Assembly (NCBI GenBank): GCA_018816555.1
Contig: JAHIVT010000001.1
Location: 1-53,595, forward strand
DNA length: 53,595 bases
Source: Pseudomonadota bacterium
GTDB taxonomy: Bacteria > Desulfobacterota > Desulfobulbia > Desulfobulbales > SURF-16
Reading direction: 5' to 3'
Both the position numbers and the translations under genes were made by a program. This document shows, in pieces, positions 25,489 through 35,015 of the stretch. The notes under the pieces were generated by a model, which saw only the letters and a program-made list of their open reading frames with translations, searched no databases and had not been told where the DNA came from. Positions within the stretch are counted from its first letter, which is position 1; each line of letters starts with the position of its first letter.

Positions 25489-26259
25489 TCACTCCGTTGC
25501 AGGTTGAACCGGAACCCCGGGGACCTGGATTTTAGCATTTGGAATCGTGCGGGTGCTTCTTATCGTCCTGGAGGACTGCACGGGGCTGCCGGTTTTCGCC
25601 TTATCGAGTTGAACACGGTTTGTCTTTGATGTCGCCGCCGAGGGAGTTTTTATCTTTTCTTTCGGTGGGGGTGGAGCGGCAATACGGGTCTTTTTCGGGT
25701 CGTTGAGTATTTTTTCTATGGTATCCGGGCCTTTTTGAAATACTATGCGATCCGCCTCTACTTCAACAACTTTATAGCCGCTGAAACTTTCACCTACTGC
25801 CAGTTGCGCATAATTCCTTTCCCTAACCGGGGGTGGTGCGGCTTTCCTGGCTGGAATTTTTCTGTTCAGAGGCGCGGCCGCCTTAGGCGAGGGATAGGTG
25901 ACAAGGCCTTTGTGCACTTCGCCAATGATGATAGACCCGGCATAAAAGACTGTATCCATGTCGACAGTCGGGCCTGTTGAGTCTTCTTCCGTGGCATCGC
26001 CATTATCGACGGCAGCACTCTCAATCATGCGTTCTTCATTAAAAAGGTAGCCCTTATTGAAGTCCGGCAGGGCAACGGGCACCGGCGGATAAAAGATCAC
26101 ATTTTTTTCTGCCGGAAAAGCTGTCTGTGGTTTGGAGGCCTGCTTGCCTTCGCTTGCAGATGGAGCAAGTCTATCACCCGTGCGTAAAGCGATGACCGAC
26201 TCTTTAACCAGAAAAATGAGCGACAGGCTGAGTGCTATGGCTGCGATGAGTTTAAGCAT
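25489..26259 (-). CDS. gspC: Type II secretion inner-membrane protein, GspC-like
   Basis: The 256-residue protein has one N-terminal membrane helix (MLKLIAAIALSLSLIFLVKE), a Pro-rich periplasmic linker and a small beta domain of GspC/PilP type (AQLAVGESFSGYKVVEVEADRIVFQKG). GspC links the inner-membrane platform to the secretin. The C-terminal tail is basic and Pro/Thr-rich rather than a PDZ domain. Position between gspM and gspD supports the call. It overlaps gspM by eight bases. Confidence 0.72.
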   Translation of the reverse strand: MLKLIAAIALSLSLIFLVKESVIALRTGDRLAPSASEGKQASKPQTAFPAEKNVIFYPPVPVALPDFNKGYLFNEERMIESAAVDNGDATEEDSTGPTVDMDTVFYAGSIIIGEVHKGLVTYPSPKAAAPLNRKIPARKAAPPPVRERNYAQLAVGESFSGYKVVEVEADRIVFQKGPDTIEKILNDPKKTRIAAPPPPKEKIKTPSAATSKTNRVQLDKAKTGSPVQSSRTIRSTRTIPNAKIQVPGVPVQPATE

Positions 26260-26818
26260 TTTTTAACGTGTAATAACCTTTCAGATCAATAAAAATTTTC
26301 ATCTCTGATTTTTTATAGGGCTTCAAGGTGAAACTCTCCACCTGAAAGAGCTTGTCGGAGCGGTACAACTGGGAGATAAAATCAACAAACTGACTCAAGG
26401 TCCCGGACAGACGGATCTTGATGGAAATTTCATGATAGTCCCGGGTGGCGGTTTTTGTTCCGCCGCTGACCATGGGGCGGATGGATTCCGGCTCCAGGCC
26501 CACCTTTGTTACCTGCTCCTGCAGCATGATCTGCATTGCCGATGATACCTCTTCCTCGGATGAGCCGCTGAATAGATATTTATCCATCTTGTTCGACTTT
26601 TGCTCGAGCCGGGCCACTCTTTTTTTCAGGGCAGGAAGCTGGTTGACGGTTTCCTGATACTGAGCCAGCAGATTCTGTTTCTCCTCGACCTCGGCAACCT
26701 GGTTACTGTATGCCTGCAGGCTCAGACGACCGAGGTTAAGCAGCAGCAGCAGTCCGGCCAGGGCAAGAAAAAGGATCTTGCGGTCGAGACCTTTGAGAAG
26801 CATGATGAGCTGGTTCAT
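26252..26818 (-). CDS. gspM: Type II secretion assembly-platform protein GspM (PilO-like)
   Basis: The 188-residue protein has a short cytoplasmic start, one membrane helix (KILFLALAGLLLLLNLGRLSL), a coiled-coil segment (about 40-75, VAEVEEKQNLLAQYQETVNQ) and a ferredoxin-like periplasmic domain. This is the layout of GspM/PilO, which pairs with GspL in the inner-membrane platform. It overlaps gspL by four bases and gspC by eight. Confidence 0.8.
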   Translation of the reverse strand: MNQLIMLLKGLDRKILFLALAGLLLLLNLGRLSLQAYSNQVAEVEEKQNLLAQYQETVNQLPALKKRVARLEQKSNKMDKYLFSGSSEEEVSSAMQIMLQEQVTKVGLEPESIRPMVSGGTKTATRDYHEISIKIRLSGTLSQFVDFISQLYRSDKLFQVESFTLKPYKKSEMKIFIDLKGYYTLKNA

Positions 26819-27963
26819 TGGCCGCTTATCTCCACATGGAAGTAAGTTTGATTTTTGCGGCGGCTGGTGGATTTGAGTTTGGCATTGCCAAGAGCATCGA
26901 GTTTGGCTGTCAGCGCGCCTATATCTTCCGTATATCCCTGCAACTGGATATCGCCTGTCTTGTCATCCATGCGTATCTGGTCAAGATAGCTGTTTTCCGG
27001 CAAGGATTTCGTTGCCTTTTCCAGAAAACGAATGATATCAAAGTTTTCACCGATGGCTTCAACCCGGCCGATGGTATCGGCAAGCTGTTTTTCCTCGACC
27101 CGCAGTTTCTCCACCTCTTTGACGTTTGGCCGCAGTGTTGCGATCTCTGTGTCAACCTTTTTTAATACGGTTAAAACGTTATATTCTTTGAGCGCCCCGG
27201 CGGCAATAAGGGCAACCACATTGAGCAGGCAGAGGCCGATGAGAGCATAGCGCAGATAATCCGGCCGACGATAGGAAGGCGGCAGAAGATTCAACTCCTT
27301 ATGCAGGGCCTTTTCAGCCAGGAGCCGTCCCGCATCCTGAAATCCGCTCCCCTCTTCGGCAGCCGGTTTATAAATAACTTCAATGCCCTTCCGGTCGGTC
27401 AACTCCTCCATGGAGGGTTCATTGTAACAGAGGAGTCGGTCTTTGATCTTTTTATCCGAAAAGAGGAGAAGTTTGGGGAAACGGCCTGGCATCAACAGTG
27501 CCCATTCCATTTTTTTGCTGAGCCGTGTCACGTAGCGCTGGCTTTCCGGGAAAAGCCCGGCAAGCTGAAATCCCTGGGCAGTCACCTCTTCCAGCAGGGG
27601 CACAATTGTTTCCTCTGAAGCGGCATACAGGCAGATGTTGTATCCCTGTTTGTCGCGGATAGCCGTAAAGCTGTGCAGCATCTTGCCGTCAAAGGGGGCA
27701 AACATGTCGAGTTGATAGCCGATTGCCTCTTTGAGGTCAGCGGTTTTCAGGGGCAGGGTGAATTTTTTGAAGAAAAGAAGATCTTCGGCAATATAAAAGA
27801 GGACATCCAGGCCAGCCTGGCTCTTTGGCTGGCAGTAGCGGGCGAGGCGGCTGCCTAACTCGGTCACGGGCTGGGCAATAAACTCAACCTCCTGTTTAAA
27901 GGATGAGCTGATATGCACACCGTCTTGCCGGATGAGTATTTCGACTCTCTCTTTCATGACCAT
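26815..27963 (-). CDS. gspL: Type II secretion protein GspL (PilM-PilN-like fusion)
   Basis: The 382-residue protein combines a cytoplasmic actin-like PilM/GspL domain (about 1-230) with one membrane helix (about 241-260, YALIGLCLLNVVALIAAGAL) and a PilN-like coiled coil and periplasmic domain. GspL anchors the GspE ATPase to the membrane platform. The ten-base overlap with gspK and four-base overlap with gspM fit a tightly coupled operon. Confidence 0.85.
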   Translation of the reverse strand: MVMKERVEILIRQDGVHISSSFKQEVEFIAQPVTELGSRLARYCQPKSQAGLDVLFYIAEDLLFFKKFTLPLKTADLKEAIGYQLDMFAPFDGKMLHSFTAIRDKQGYNICLYAASEETIVPLLEEVTAQGFQLAGLFPESQRYVTRLSKKMEWALLMPGRFPKLLLFSDKKIKDRLLCYNEPSMEELTDRKGIEVIYKPAAEEGSGFQDAGRLLAEKALHKELNLLPPSYRRPDYLRYALIGLCLLNVVALIAAGALKEYNVLTVLKKVDTEIATLRPNVKEVEKLRVEEKQLADTIGRVEAIGENFDIIRFLEKATKSLPENSYLDQIRMDDKTGDIQLQGYTEDIGALTAKLDALGNAKLKSTSRRKNQTYFHVEISGQ

Positions 27964-28937
27964 CCTTCTTCCCAGGCAAAATAATTTACCTTGGCGCCCC
28001 GCAGTTCCAATAAGGTCCTTACCTCGACTGCCACCCTTTTCTTCGTGTTGTCGCTTTCTCTGGCAGCCAGGGCTTCAGCATCCACACCTGCTTCACCCAA
28101 GGCAACAATGGAGTAATATCTGTTGTTGCCTGATGAGTATGTCAGCCCTGCCGAACACTGGTCAAAGCGCTCATCCCCTAAAATTTGTCGGGCCTGTTCC
28201 TGGGTAAGGCTGCCATACAGCTCCTGGGCCTCATGGTATTCTTTGATCTTTGTCTCGTCTCCTTCTGCGAGAAAATCAAGCATCATGGGGGTCAGGCTGT
28301 TAAAATTTATTAATCCGCTATCATTGTGCACGGTGAATATTTCATTAGCCTTAAAGAGGCCGGAAAGAGGTTCGGTACCGTAAACGAGAAAGAATTCAGA
28401 GGGATCCATGATTTTGCCGTTTCGTGGAATATAGGGATCATCCAGGTCCTGGTATGTGTCCAGTTCCGCTCCGTTTAAACGGTGCAGATCATCGCCATCT
28501 TCCCAGTCCAGCAGGGAATCGATGATTACTTCCCTTTGATCGGGTTCAATCTTCATGTATTCCAGAAAAAGTTCCAGTAAAGGTTTGTTCAGTTTGTTCA
28601 GATCTAATTTACCAGATTCATTGACCACATAATAGGTTAAAAGACCTGTCTCAAGGAAGGCGTTATATTCGTATCCTTCTAAAAACTTCTCATAATCCTC
28701 ATTAATATATTCAACAGGCTTGTCAAGCAGTCTGAACAGGCCCAGGTTCACTCCGCCCTCAGCCAGGGAGAGTTCGGCGGCTTGGATTTTAGTATTGAAG
28801 GCAACCCGCAGCTCTGTGCGCACGCTCAGGATGAGCTGGGCAGCGAGAAAGGAGATGAGAAGCATGATGACAATAACAACGACTAGGGCAAAACCCTGCT
28901 GCCTGGAGCTTTTCCTCCCTCTTGACCCGATTACCAT
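27954..28937 (-). CDS. gspK: Type II secretion minor pseudopilin GspK
   Basis: The 327-residue protein is the large minor pseudopilin at the pseudopilus tip. It has the prepilin site QQGFALVVVIVIMLLIS, without the Glu at +5, as expected for GspK. The large globular domain contains the family-like GKLDLNKLNKPLLE and VIIDSLLDWEDGDDLHR segments. It probably caps the pseudopilus with GspI and GspJ. Confidence 0.93.
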   Translation of the reverse strand: MVIGSRGRKSSRQQGFALVVVIVIMLLISFLAAQLILSVRTELRVAFNTKIQAAELSLAEGGVNLGLFRLLDKPVEYINEDYEKFLEGYEYNAFLETGLLTYYVVNESGKLDLNKLNKPLLELFLEYMKIEPDQREVIIDSLLDWEDGDDLHRLNGAELDTYQDLDDPYIPRNGKIMDPSEFFLVYGTEPLSGLFKANEIFTVHNDSGLINFNSLTPMMLDFLAEGDETKIKEYHEAQELYGSLTQEQARQILGDERFDQCSAGLTYSSGNNRYYSIVALGEAGVDAEALAARESDNTKKRVAVEVRTLLELRGAKVNYFAWEEGWS

Positions 28938-28963
28938 ATGGTTTTCCTGCCTGCAATGTTTCC

Positions 28964-29314
28964 CTATAAAATGGGTTGCAGTTTCAATGTTGCCAGCTCG
29001 CCGCTGTTGCTTGTAACTTCCATAAGACGGTATTTTGCTCCTTCGATAAAAAGTGTGCCCTGCACTTCTACATCCCCTTCCAGCTGGTTGGCGCCAGTGA
29101 ATTTGATATCCTCGCTGAACGTGAGCAGTTCGTCAAATACAGCTTGGCGTGTTTTGCCGATTTTATCTATGTTTTTAAGAGAAATGGAGAAATTTTGCAG
29201 CACGGCCACATAGGCCAGGCCAAGTATCAGCACGGCCACCAGCACCTCAAGCAGCGTAAATCCCATCTGTTCTGCAGTGCCCTGGGGGACAATTTTTACT
29301 GCCCTAAATTTCAT
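28964..29314 (-). CDS. gspI: Type II secretion minor pseudopilin GspI
   Basis: The product (116 residues from ATG 29314) has a prepilin peptidase site EQMGFTLLEVLVAVLILGL with Glu at +5, and a small C-terminal domain. I chose 29314 because it gives a leader of normal length and overlaps the gspJ stop by only 11 bases. An in-frame ATG at 29368 would overlap gspJ by 65 bases. GspI nucleates the tip complex with GspJ and GspK, which flank it here. Confidence 0.88.
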   Translation of the reverse strand: MKFRAVKIVPQGTAEQMGFTLLEVLVAVLILGLAYVAVLQNFSISLKNIDKIGKTRQAVFDELLTFSEDIKFTGANQLEGDVEVQGTLFIEGAKYRLMEVTSNSGELATLKLQPIL

Positions 29315-29933
29315 CTGTTCGTGTTTCCACCTGGCACCAGGGGGTAAAATTGAATTCCTTGCCATCATAGACCACAGTCACTGAACTGCTGTTCTCCTCA
29401 TAGGAAAAGGACAATGGCCGGCAATTTTCAACCAGTACCTGCATATCCTCGAAAGCCGGGACATAATCCTCGCCATAATCGATGTTGTAAAAATCCTTTT
29501 TTTCCAGGTAATAGAGGGTGGCGCTGTCCGGATCATAACGATACACGGCTATCACCACCCCGGCAAGAGGGTAAAGCAGAGGCGCACGGGTTGTAATGCG
29601 CAGCATGGTGTCATCCGCGGCAATGGCAACCTCTTTTTTTTGCTCATCATACCAGCCGTTCTTAATCTGGCGCAGCAGGATGCCGATCAGGCCCTGCTCC
29701 CGCTCAAGCAGCAGGATGCTTTTATCTCCTTTTTCGGCAAACCGTATGCTGACATTCAGGATGGAGTAGATCATGGTGGAAACCATGGCCAGCATGAGTA
29801 CGGCCACCATCACCTCAAACAGGGTAAAGCCCTTCTGTTTTGCAACACTGTCCGGATGCGACGGTTTCACGGCAGCAAATTTTCTGTTCCTCAGCCAGCC
29901 TCCCTGAACCTTGTTATGGATTTCCATCAGCAT
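29304..29933 (-). CDS. gspJ: Type II secretion minor pseudopilin GspJ
   Basis: The 209-residue protein has a long leader (about 35 residues) ending in the prepilin site KQKGFTLFEVMVAVLMLAM with Glu at +5. The beta-rich domain contains LLEREQGLIGILLRQIKNG and FSYEENSSSVTVVYDG. Length and order (H-J-I-K) support GspJ. An alternative start inside the leader cannot be excluded. Confidence 0.87.
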   Translation of the reverse strand: MLMEIHNKVQGGWLRNRKFAAVKPSHPDSVAKQKGFTLFEVMVAVLMLAMVSTMIYSILNVSIRFAEKGDKSILLLEREQGLIGILLRQIKNGWYDEQKKEVAIAADDTMLRITTRAPLLYPLAGVVIAVYRYDPDSATLYYLEKKDFYNIDYGEDYVPAFEDMQVLVENCRPLSFSYEENSSSVTVVYDGKEFNFTPWCQVETRTDEI

Positions 29934-29936
29934 CTT

Positions 29937-30374
29937 TTAGCGTATCACCGGCAGGGCAGTGAGCGGATCCAGGCTGATGGTCCGGTCCCTGCCGTCGCTG
30001 GACAAGGTAATGGTCGCTGGCGTTACGGTTGACTGCGGTGTGAAGATGACCACCGGAGGTTCCAGGGTCAGTTCGCTTTCCCGATTGAGATCCAGCTCCT
30101 GCACCTCCTGCTCTTCTTCACCCCGGTCCAGCAGGAGATTATGGTCTTCAATGCTTAATTTTATCTGCTGGCCCGAGACAACGGCCTCCAGTCGAACTGC
30201 CCGCATATGGGCCATAATGTCTCCCACCTGTTTTCTGAAATCAAGTCCTGCCAGGAAATTTCCTATGGATGGGGCGGCAATGCCTGCCAGAATGCCCAGC
30301 ATGACAAGCACGGTGAGCAGTTCAAAGAGGGAAAATCCGGCGGAACTGGTATCTCCCGCAAATCTCTTTTTCAT
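29937..30374 (-). CDS. gspH: Type II secretion minor pseudopilin GspH (FimT/GspH family)
   Basis: The 145-residue protein has the prepilin segment SAGFSLFELLTVLVMLGILAG with Glu at +5. The FimT/GspH pattern follows: RKQVGDIMAHMRAVRLEAVV, then a beta-rich C-terminal part with VVIFTPQSTVTPATITL. It lacks the Tyr-Pro-rich core (YRLDNGRYPTT-like) of the major pseudopilin GspG. It sits where gspG often lies, directly after gspF. Confidence 0.83.
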   Translation of the reverse strand: MKKRFAGDTSSAGFSLFELLTVLVMLGILAGIAAPSIGNFLAGLDFRKQVGDIMAHMRAVRLEAVVSGQQIKLSIEDHNLLLDRGEEEQEVQELDLNRESELTLEPPVVIFTPQSTVTPATITLSSDGRDRTISLDPLTALPVIR

Positions 30375-30421
30375 GTGTCCCCGGAATTTTTCCTCTGCAT
30401 TGAAGTCTGCCAGATCCCTTC

Positions 30422-31645
30422 TCAGCCGGCGATGTCATTAATACTTAAGATGACCGTCAGCATTGAGATCACCACATAACCGGCCACCAGGGCAATGACG
30501 AGAATAAAAGCCGGTTCAACGAGCGCGATCAGCCTTTTAATCCGGCTGCGCAGCTCCTGGTCATAATGATCGGCAATCTGTCCGCATACCTCCCCTACCC
30601 TGCCAGATTCCTCGCCGATGGAGAGCAGATCCACGGCAAGTGACGGCAGCAGCGCCTCACCTCTGAGTTTGGTGCTGACCCGCTGCCCTTCCTTTAAAGC
30701 CTCGGTGGCCCGGTGCAGCAGATGCTGGAATTGCTCATTGACAGCGATGCCTGAGCAGATACGCAAGGCGGTGGCCAGATGCACCCCGTTGTTTACCAGC
30801 ACCTCAAGGGTACGGAAAATCCGTGTGGTTTCGAGTTCACAGATAAAATTTGACAGTATCGGTATTTTCAGGGACAGACGGTGGTAGAGCTTCTTGCCCT
30901 CCGGCTGTTTCAGGTACCAGACCAGCAGCGCAACCGGGCCGAAAAGCAGCAGCAGGACCAGGAGATAGTGATTGGAGATAAAGCCGGACACGCTCATCAT
31001 GAAAGCCACATTGGCGGGAAGCTGCTGTCCCATTCCCTGAAAAAGTACCTGGAACCTGGGCAGGATGGTGGTGATGAGAATAATGATGGCAATGATGCCC
31101 ACCACAAGCAGGAAAAGAGGATAAACAGAGGCGGAGATGATATACTGCCGCAGTTCCTGAAAGGTCGTCTGGTATTCAGTGATTTTCGTCAGCATGGCGG
31201 GCAGGATGCCGCCTTCTTCCCCTGCCCTGGCAATATTGATGTACATGGGGGTGAAATGGGGAAAATCAGCCAGGGCCTGGGAGAATGATTTGCCCTCTTT
31301 GAGTTTTCTTTCTATGGCGCCGCAGAATTCCTTGAAGGCCGGTTTCTGACTGTGGTTTTTCATGACCCGCAGGGCGCCGTCAAGGGACAGGCCGGCATTG
31401 AGCAGCATGGCAATCTGTTTGGTGAAAAAATTAATTTCCACGCGGGTTATCCTGTCCCGCGAGAAATGGAGGAAATGAGGCAGGCTGATCTGTATTTTGC
31501 TGCCCGGAGTGTATGACCTGATTTCCAGGGGGCGGATACCCTGCAGCATCAGCTTTTTTGCAGCTGCGGTTTTGTCGGTCTCCTCCACCACTCCTTCCTT
31601 TACTGCATTTTCAGTGTCCAGTGCCGTGTATTTAAAGAGCGGCAT
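30422..31645 (-). CDS. gspF: Type II secretion inner-membrane platform protein GspF
   Basis: The 407-residue protein has the standard two repeated GspF domains and three membrane helices. Typical segments are LNAGLSLDGALRVMKNH, FPHFTPMYINIARAGEEGG and VNNGVHLATALRICSG. The start overlaps the gspE stop by 14 bases. It is the polytopic core of the assembly platform worked on by GspE. Confidence 0.96.
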   Translation of the reverse strand: MPLFKYTALDTENAVKEGVVEETDKTAAAKKLMLQGIRPLEIRSYTPGSKIQISLPHFLHFSRDRITRVEINFFTKQIAMLLNAGLSLDGALRVMKNHSQKPAFKEFCGAIERKLKEGKSFSQALADFPHFTPMYINIARAGEEGGILPAMLTKITEYQTTFQELRQYIISASVYPLFLLVVGIIAIIILITTILPRFQVLFQGMGQQLPANVAFMMSVSGFISNHYLLVLLLLFGPVALLVWYLKQPEGKKLYHRLSLKIPILSNFICELETTRIFRTLEVLVNNGVHLATALRICSGIAVNEQFQHLLHRATEALKEGQRVSTKLRGEALLPSLAVDLLSIGEESGRVGEVCGQIADHYDQELRSRIKRLIALVEPAFILVIALVAGYVVISMLTVILSINDIAG

Positions 31646-33305
31646 TGCTTGCTCCTCTGCTTACCCTGATCACCTCGGCAAGGGTGGTTTTGCCTTCCTT
31701 GATCTTCTGCAATCCATCATGGAACATCTCCTTGAAACCCTCGGCAACAGCGATTCTTTTCAGTTCGCCCAGATCTTTTCTTTTGGCCACCGCCCGGCAC
31801 AGGGCATCGCTCATGACGAGAAGCTCGTAGATGCCGATTCGTCCGCTGTAGCCGGTGTCGGAACAGCTGGCACAACCTTTGCCGGTGTACATTTCAAAGT
31901 CGGCGCCTTCCGGCAGATAACCGAGGTGTTCGGCAATGCGCCCCTGCTGGGTGCGGCAATGCTGACAGACGCGGCGGACCAGACGCTGGGCGAGCACGCC
32001 GCGCAGGGCGGAAGAGATCAGGAAATTCTCCACCCCGATATCGATTAAGCGGGTCACGGCGGAAAGTGCGTCATTGGTGTGCAGGGTGGAAAATACCAGG
32101 TGGCCGGTCAGGGACGACTGGACGGCGATTTCCGCGGTATCCAGATCCCTTATCTCGCCCACCATGATAATATCCGGATCCTGCCGCACGATGGAACGCA
32201 GCCCCTTGGCAAAGGTGAGGCCGATTTCCGGGCGTACCTGGGTCTGGTTTATCCCTTTGAGCTGGTATTCCACCGGATCTTCCAGGGTTATGATTTTGTT
32301 GTGGCCGCTATTGATCTGGTTGAGGGCGCAATAAAGAGTTGTTGTCTTGCCGCTGCCGGTGGGGCCGGTTACCAGGATGATGCCGTTCGGGTAGGAGATG
32401 AGTTCTTTGAACTGCTTTTCGATCTCCTCTCCCATGCCAAGATGCCCCATGTCAAGGATGATAGATCCTTTTTCCAGGATTCGGATAACGACCCCTTCCC
32501 CATAAATGGTAGGCATGGTCGACACACGCAGGTCGATTTCCTTGCCGCCGATGCGCATGGAGATCTTGCCGTCCTGAGGAATTCGTCGTTCCGCGATGTC
32601 CAGGGCAGCCAACAGTTTTGTTCTGGATATGATGGCTGCCTGCATGGAGAGGGGAGGCATTTCAAAGTCTTGGAGAATGCCGTCGATACGGAAACGGATC
32701 AGCTGTCCCCCTTCAAAGGATTCAATATGAATATCGCTGGCCCGCCGGTTTACCGCCGTATCAACTAGATTGTTCACATATTTGATAACCGGGGCCTCGG
32801 AAGCCATATCCTTCAGTTTATCGACGTCAGCCTCGTCAATGATATATTTTTCGGTTTCCTGTTCCTTGATGCCGAGATCATAATGCTCACCCACCATTTT
32901 TTTGACTTCCGTTTCAAGGGCCAGCTGGATTTCAAATGGCTCGTTGAGCTGGGTTTCGGCGGTGGAGAGAATATCACCGTCCAGTGGATCATGGCAGATA
33001 AGGATATTTTTATCACCCCGCTTGATCAGGGCAAAAGGATGATCGCGCAGAAAGATCTTGGCGATGGTGAGGGGCAGAAATGCATCTTCCTCCTGCGGTG
33101 CATAGATGCCCAGGGAAAGTTGTTCGGCAAGGCCTGTAAGCAGGTCCTCCTCGCTGATGAAACCCAGGGAAACCAGGATTTCTCCCAGCCCCTGTGGGAC
33201 TGATTCAAGATGGGTGAGTGCTCGCTCCAGCTGATTTGGTTGCAGTTTGCCCTGGCGGACGAGAAGTTCGCCGATCTTTTCTTTCTTGCTGAAAAATACG
33301 GTCAT
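31632..33305 (-). CDS. gspE: Type II secretion ATPase GspE
   Basis: The 557-residue hexameric ATPase powers pseudopilus assembly. An MshEN-type N-domain (about 1-145) precedes the ATPase core with Walker A GPTGSGKTT (about 314-322), Asp box LEDPVEYQLKGINQTQV, Walker B IIMVGEIRDLDTAEI and His box STLHTNDA. A four-cysteine zinc site follows (CQHC and CASC). MshEN domains in related ATPases can bind cyclic di-GMP, which would link it to the diguanylate cyclase genes in the genome; this is inference. It heads the operon, 28 bases after gltA. Confidence 0.96.
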   Translation of the reverse strand: MTVFFSKKEKIGELLVRQGKLQPNQLERALTHLESVPQGLGEILVSLGFISEEDLLTGLAEQLSLGIYAPQEEDAFLPLTIAKIFLRDHPFALIKRGDKNILICHDPLDGDILSTAETQLNEPFEIQLALETEVKKMVGEHYDLGIKEQETEKYIIDEADVDKLKDMASEAPVIKYVNNLVDTAVNRRASDIHIESFEGGQLIRFRIDGILQDFEMPPLSMQAAIISRTKLLAALDIAERRIPQDGKISMRIGGKEIDLRVSTMPTIYGEGVVIRILEKGSIILDMGHLGMGEEIEKQFKELISYPNGIILVTGPTGSGKTTTLYCALNQINSGHNKIITLEDPVEYQLKGINQTQVRPEIGLTFAKGLRSIVRQDPDIIMVGEIRDLDTAEIAVQSSLTGHLVFSTLHTNDALSAVTRLIDIGVENFLISSALRGVLAQRLVRRVCQHCRTQQGRIAEHLGYLPEGADFEMYTGKGCASCSDTGYSGRIGIYELLVMSDALCRAVAKRKDLGELKRIAVAEGFKEMFHDGLQKIKEGKTTLAEVIRVSRGASNAAL

Positions 33306-33333
33306 AGGACCTCGTTAAGGCTTTTCCCCCGGC

Positions 33334-34743
33334 TTATGATAAAATACGTACGTTTCGTCCTTCTTTCAGGTCTTTCCCTTCTAAATACAGTTTTATGGAC
33401 TCTGCTGCAACCTTTCCTTGATAGACCGCCTTGGCGGCCGTCTGTGGCCCCAGTACGGAGTCTCCACCGGAGAAAATCCACGGTACTGAGGTCTGCAGGG
33501 TAAGCGGGTCAACCACGTAGGTGCCCCAGCTGGTCAGTTCTATCTTCAGGTTGCTGTCGGCAGTGTGGTCAACCTTCTGGCTGATTGCCGGGATAATGGC
33601 GTCAGCCTCAATCATAAAGTTCGACCCCTCAATGACCACCGGACGGCAACGGCCTGATGCATCACATTCACCAAGGGTCATTCTCTGGCATTCAACCCTG
33701 GCCACCTTGCCGTTTTCTCCATGTATCTTAACAGGTGCAGCCAGAAATTCAATATGAACCCCTTCCTCTTCAAGATGATGAATCTCAGCCATGGAGGCGG
33801 GCATTTCTTTTCTGGTTCGCCGGTAGAGGATAAAAACATCTTTTGATCCGGTTCTCAGGGCTGTTCGCGCAACATCAATGGCCACGTTCCCGCCGCCGAC
33901 CACCACGACCTTGCTGCCGAGATTGATCTTTTCACCCAGGCAGACATTGCGCAGATAGTCAACTCCATGGGTGACTCCTGCCAGGTCTTCACCTTCGATG
34001 CCAAGTTTACGGCTGTTATGGGCTCCCACGCTGACAAAAACAGCAGCAAAGCCTTTTTCATCCTTCAGCTGCTCTAAGGTCAGGTTTTTGCCTATTTTAA
34101 AATTATTCACAACGGTTACGCCACAATTTTTTAATGAATCGAATTCTGCATTGATGATGTCACGGGGCAGACGATAGGGGGGAATGCCCACGGCAAGCAT
34201 GCCGCCGAATACGGGCAGACTTTCAAATATCGTACAATGATAGCCTTCATGGGCCAGATGGTAAGCCGTTGTCATTCCCGCCGGTCCTGAGCCGATGATC
34301 GCCACTTTCTTGTCCTTGGGCAGAACGCAGGGAACTGCTAAATTTTTTTGATTACTGACCATCCAGTCCACCAGAAAACGTTCAAGCATACCAATGGCAA
34401 CCGCATCACCTTTTTTGCCGCGGATACAGGACCCTTCGCATTGAAACTCATGGGGGCACACCCTTGAACAGACCGCGGGCAGGGAGCTGGTTTCACGTAT
34501 GGTCCAGTACCCTTCCTCAAATCTCCCATTGCGAAGATGTTCAATAAACCCCGGAATATTGTTGTTTATCGGGCACCCTTGGCGGCAGGTTGGCTTTTTG
34601 CACTGCAGACAGCGGTTTGCTTCGAGAATGGCGGTTTTCTCGTCATATCCCCGCGTAACTTCATCAAAATTTTTTATCCGGTAATTAACTGAAAGTTCAG
34701 GCGCTTTTTGCCTGGGGATGGCAAGACGATCTTTCGGCTTCAT
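33334..34743 (-). CDS. gltA: NADPH-dependent glutamate synthase small subunit-type oxidoreductase
   Basis: The 469-residue flavoprotein has two N-terminal cysteine clusters for [4Fe-4S] centres (Cys45, 48, 53, 57 and Cys92, 96, 102, 106). A FAD site (VAIIGSGPAGMTTAYHLAHEG) and an NADPH site (VVVVGGGNVAIDVARTALRTG) follow. This is the stand-alone homotetrameric small-subunit form (GltA/SudA-like), which transfers electrons between NAD(P)H and a partner. No large glutamate synthase subunit or NfnA is adjacent, so the partner is unclear. It lies 28 bases before gspE and could share its promoter. Confidence 0.88.
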   Translation of the reverse strand: MKPKDRLAIPRQKAPELSVNYRIKNFDEVTRGYDEKTAILEANRCLQCKKPTCRQGCPINNNIPGFIEHLRNGRFEEGYWTIRETSSLPAVCSRVCPHEFQCEGSCIRGKKGDAVAIGMLERFLVDWMVSNQKNLAVPCVLPKDKKVAIIGSGPAGMTTAYHLAHEGYHCTIFESLPVFGGMLAVGIPPYRLPRDIINAEFDSLKNCGVTVVNNFKIGKNLTLEQLKDEKGFAAVFVSVGAHNSRKLGIEGEDLAGVTHGVDYLRNVCLGEKINLGSKVVVVGGGNVAIDVARTALRTGSKDVFILYRRTRKEMPASMAEIHHLEEEGVHIEFLAAPVKIHGENGKVARVECQRMTLGECDASGRCRPVVIEGSNFMIEADAIIPAISQKVDHTADSNLKIELTSWGTYVVDPLTLQTSVPWIFSGGDSVLGPQTAAKAVYQGKVAAESIKLYLEGKDLKEGRNVRILS

Positions 34744-34907
34744 TGGAAATTCTCCTTATAGAAAAGCTTCTTGCTAGGTATTTCTACTAGTTTTGCTGCA
34801 ATTTTAAGTTGTTACCTATTTAATATGTTTATAGGATCATTTCAAGTACCCTTAAATGAACTTATCAAAAACACTTTGTTAAATTAACATTTTTATTATT
34901 ATGAGCG

Positions 34908-34935
34908 TTGAATCTGAAAATTGTTGTGATATAAT
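34908..34935 (+). promoter_or_regulatory. Sigma-70 promoter for cheX
   Basis: TTGAAT (34908-34913) and a perfect TATAAT (34930-34935) are separated by 16 bases and lie about 80 bases before the cheX start. The surrounding 34744-35015 interval is A/T-rich and holds no other gene; it also carries the upstream region of gltA on the opposite strand. Confidence 0.6.
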
Positions 34936-35015
34936 CAGCTAATAATAAAGATTTTTTTATTTTAAGAGCATAATTTTACTTGTATATCAATTGGATACCA
35001 ATAACAGGATACCCG

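Noticed and set aside
33334-34743. NfnB (electron-bifurcating transhydrogenase large subunit).
   Set aside because: The nfnA partner gene is not adjacent, so the stand-alone glutamate synthase-type name is safer; the families are close and this cannot be excluded.
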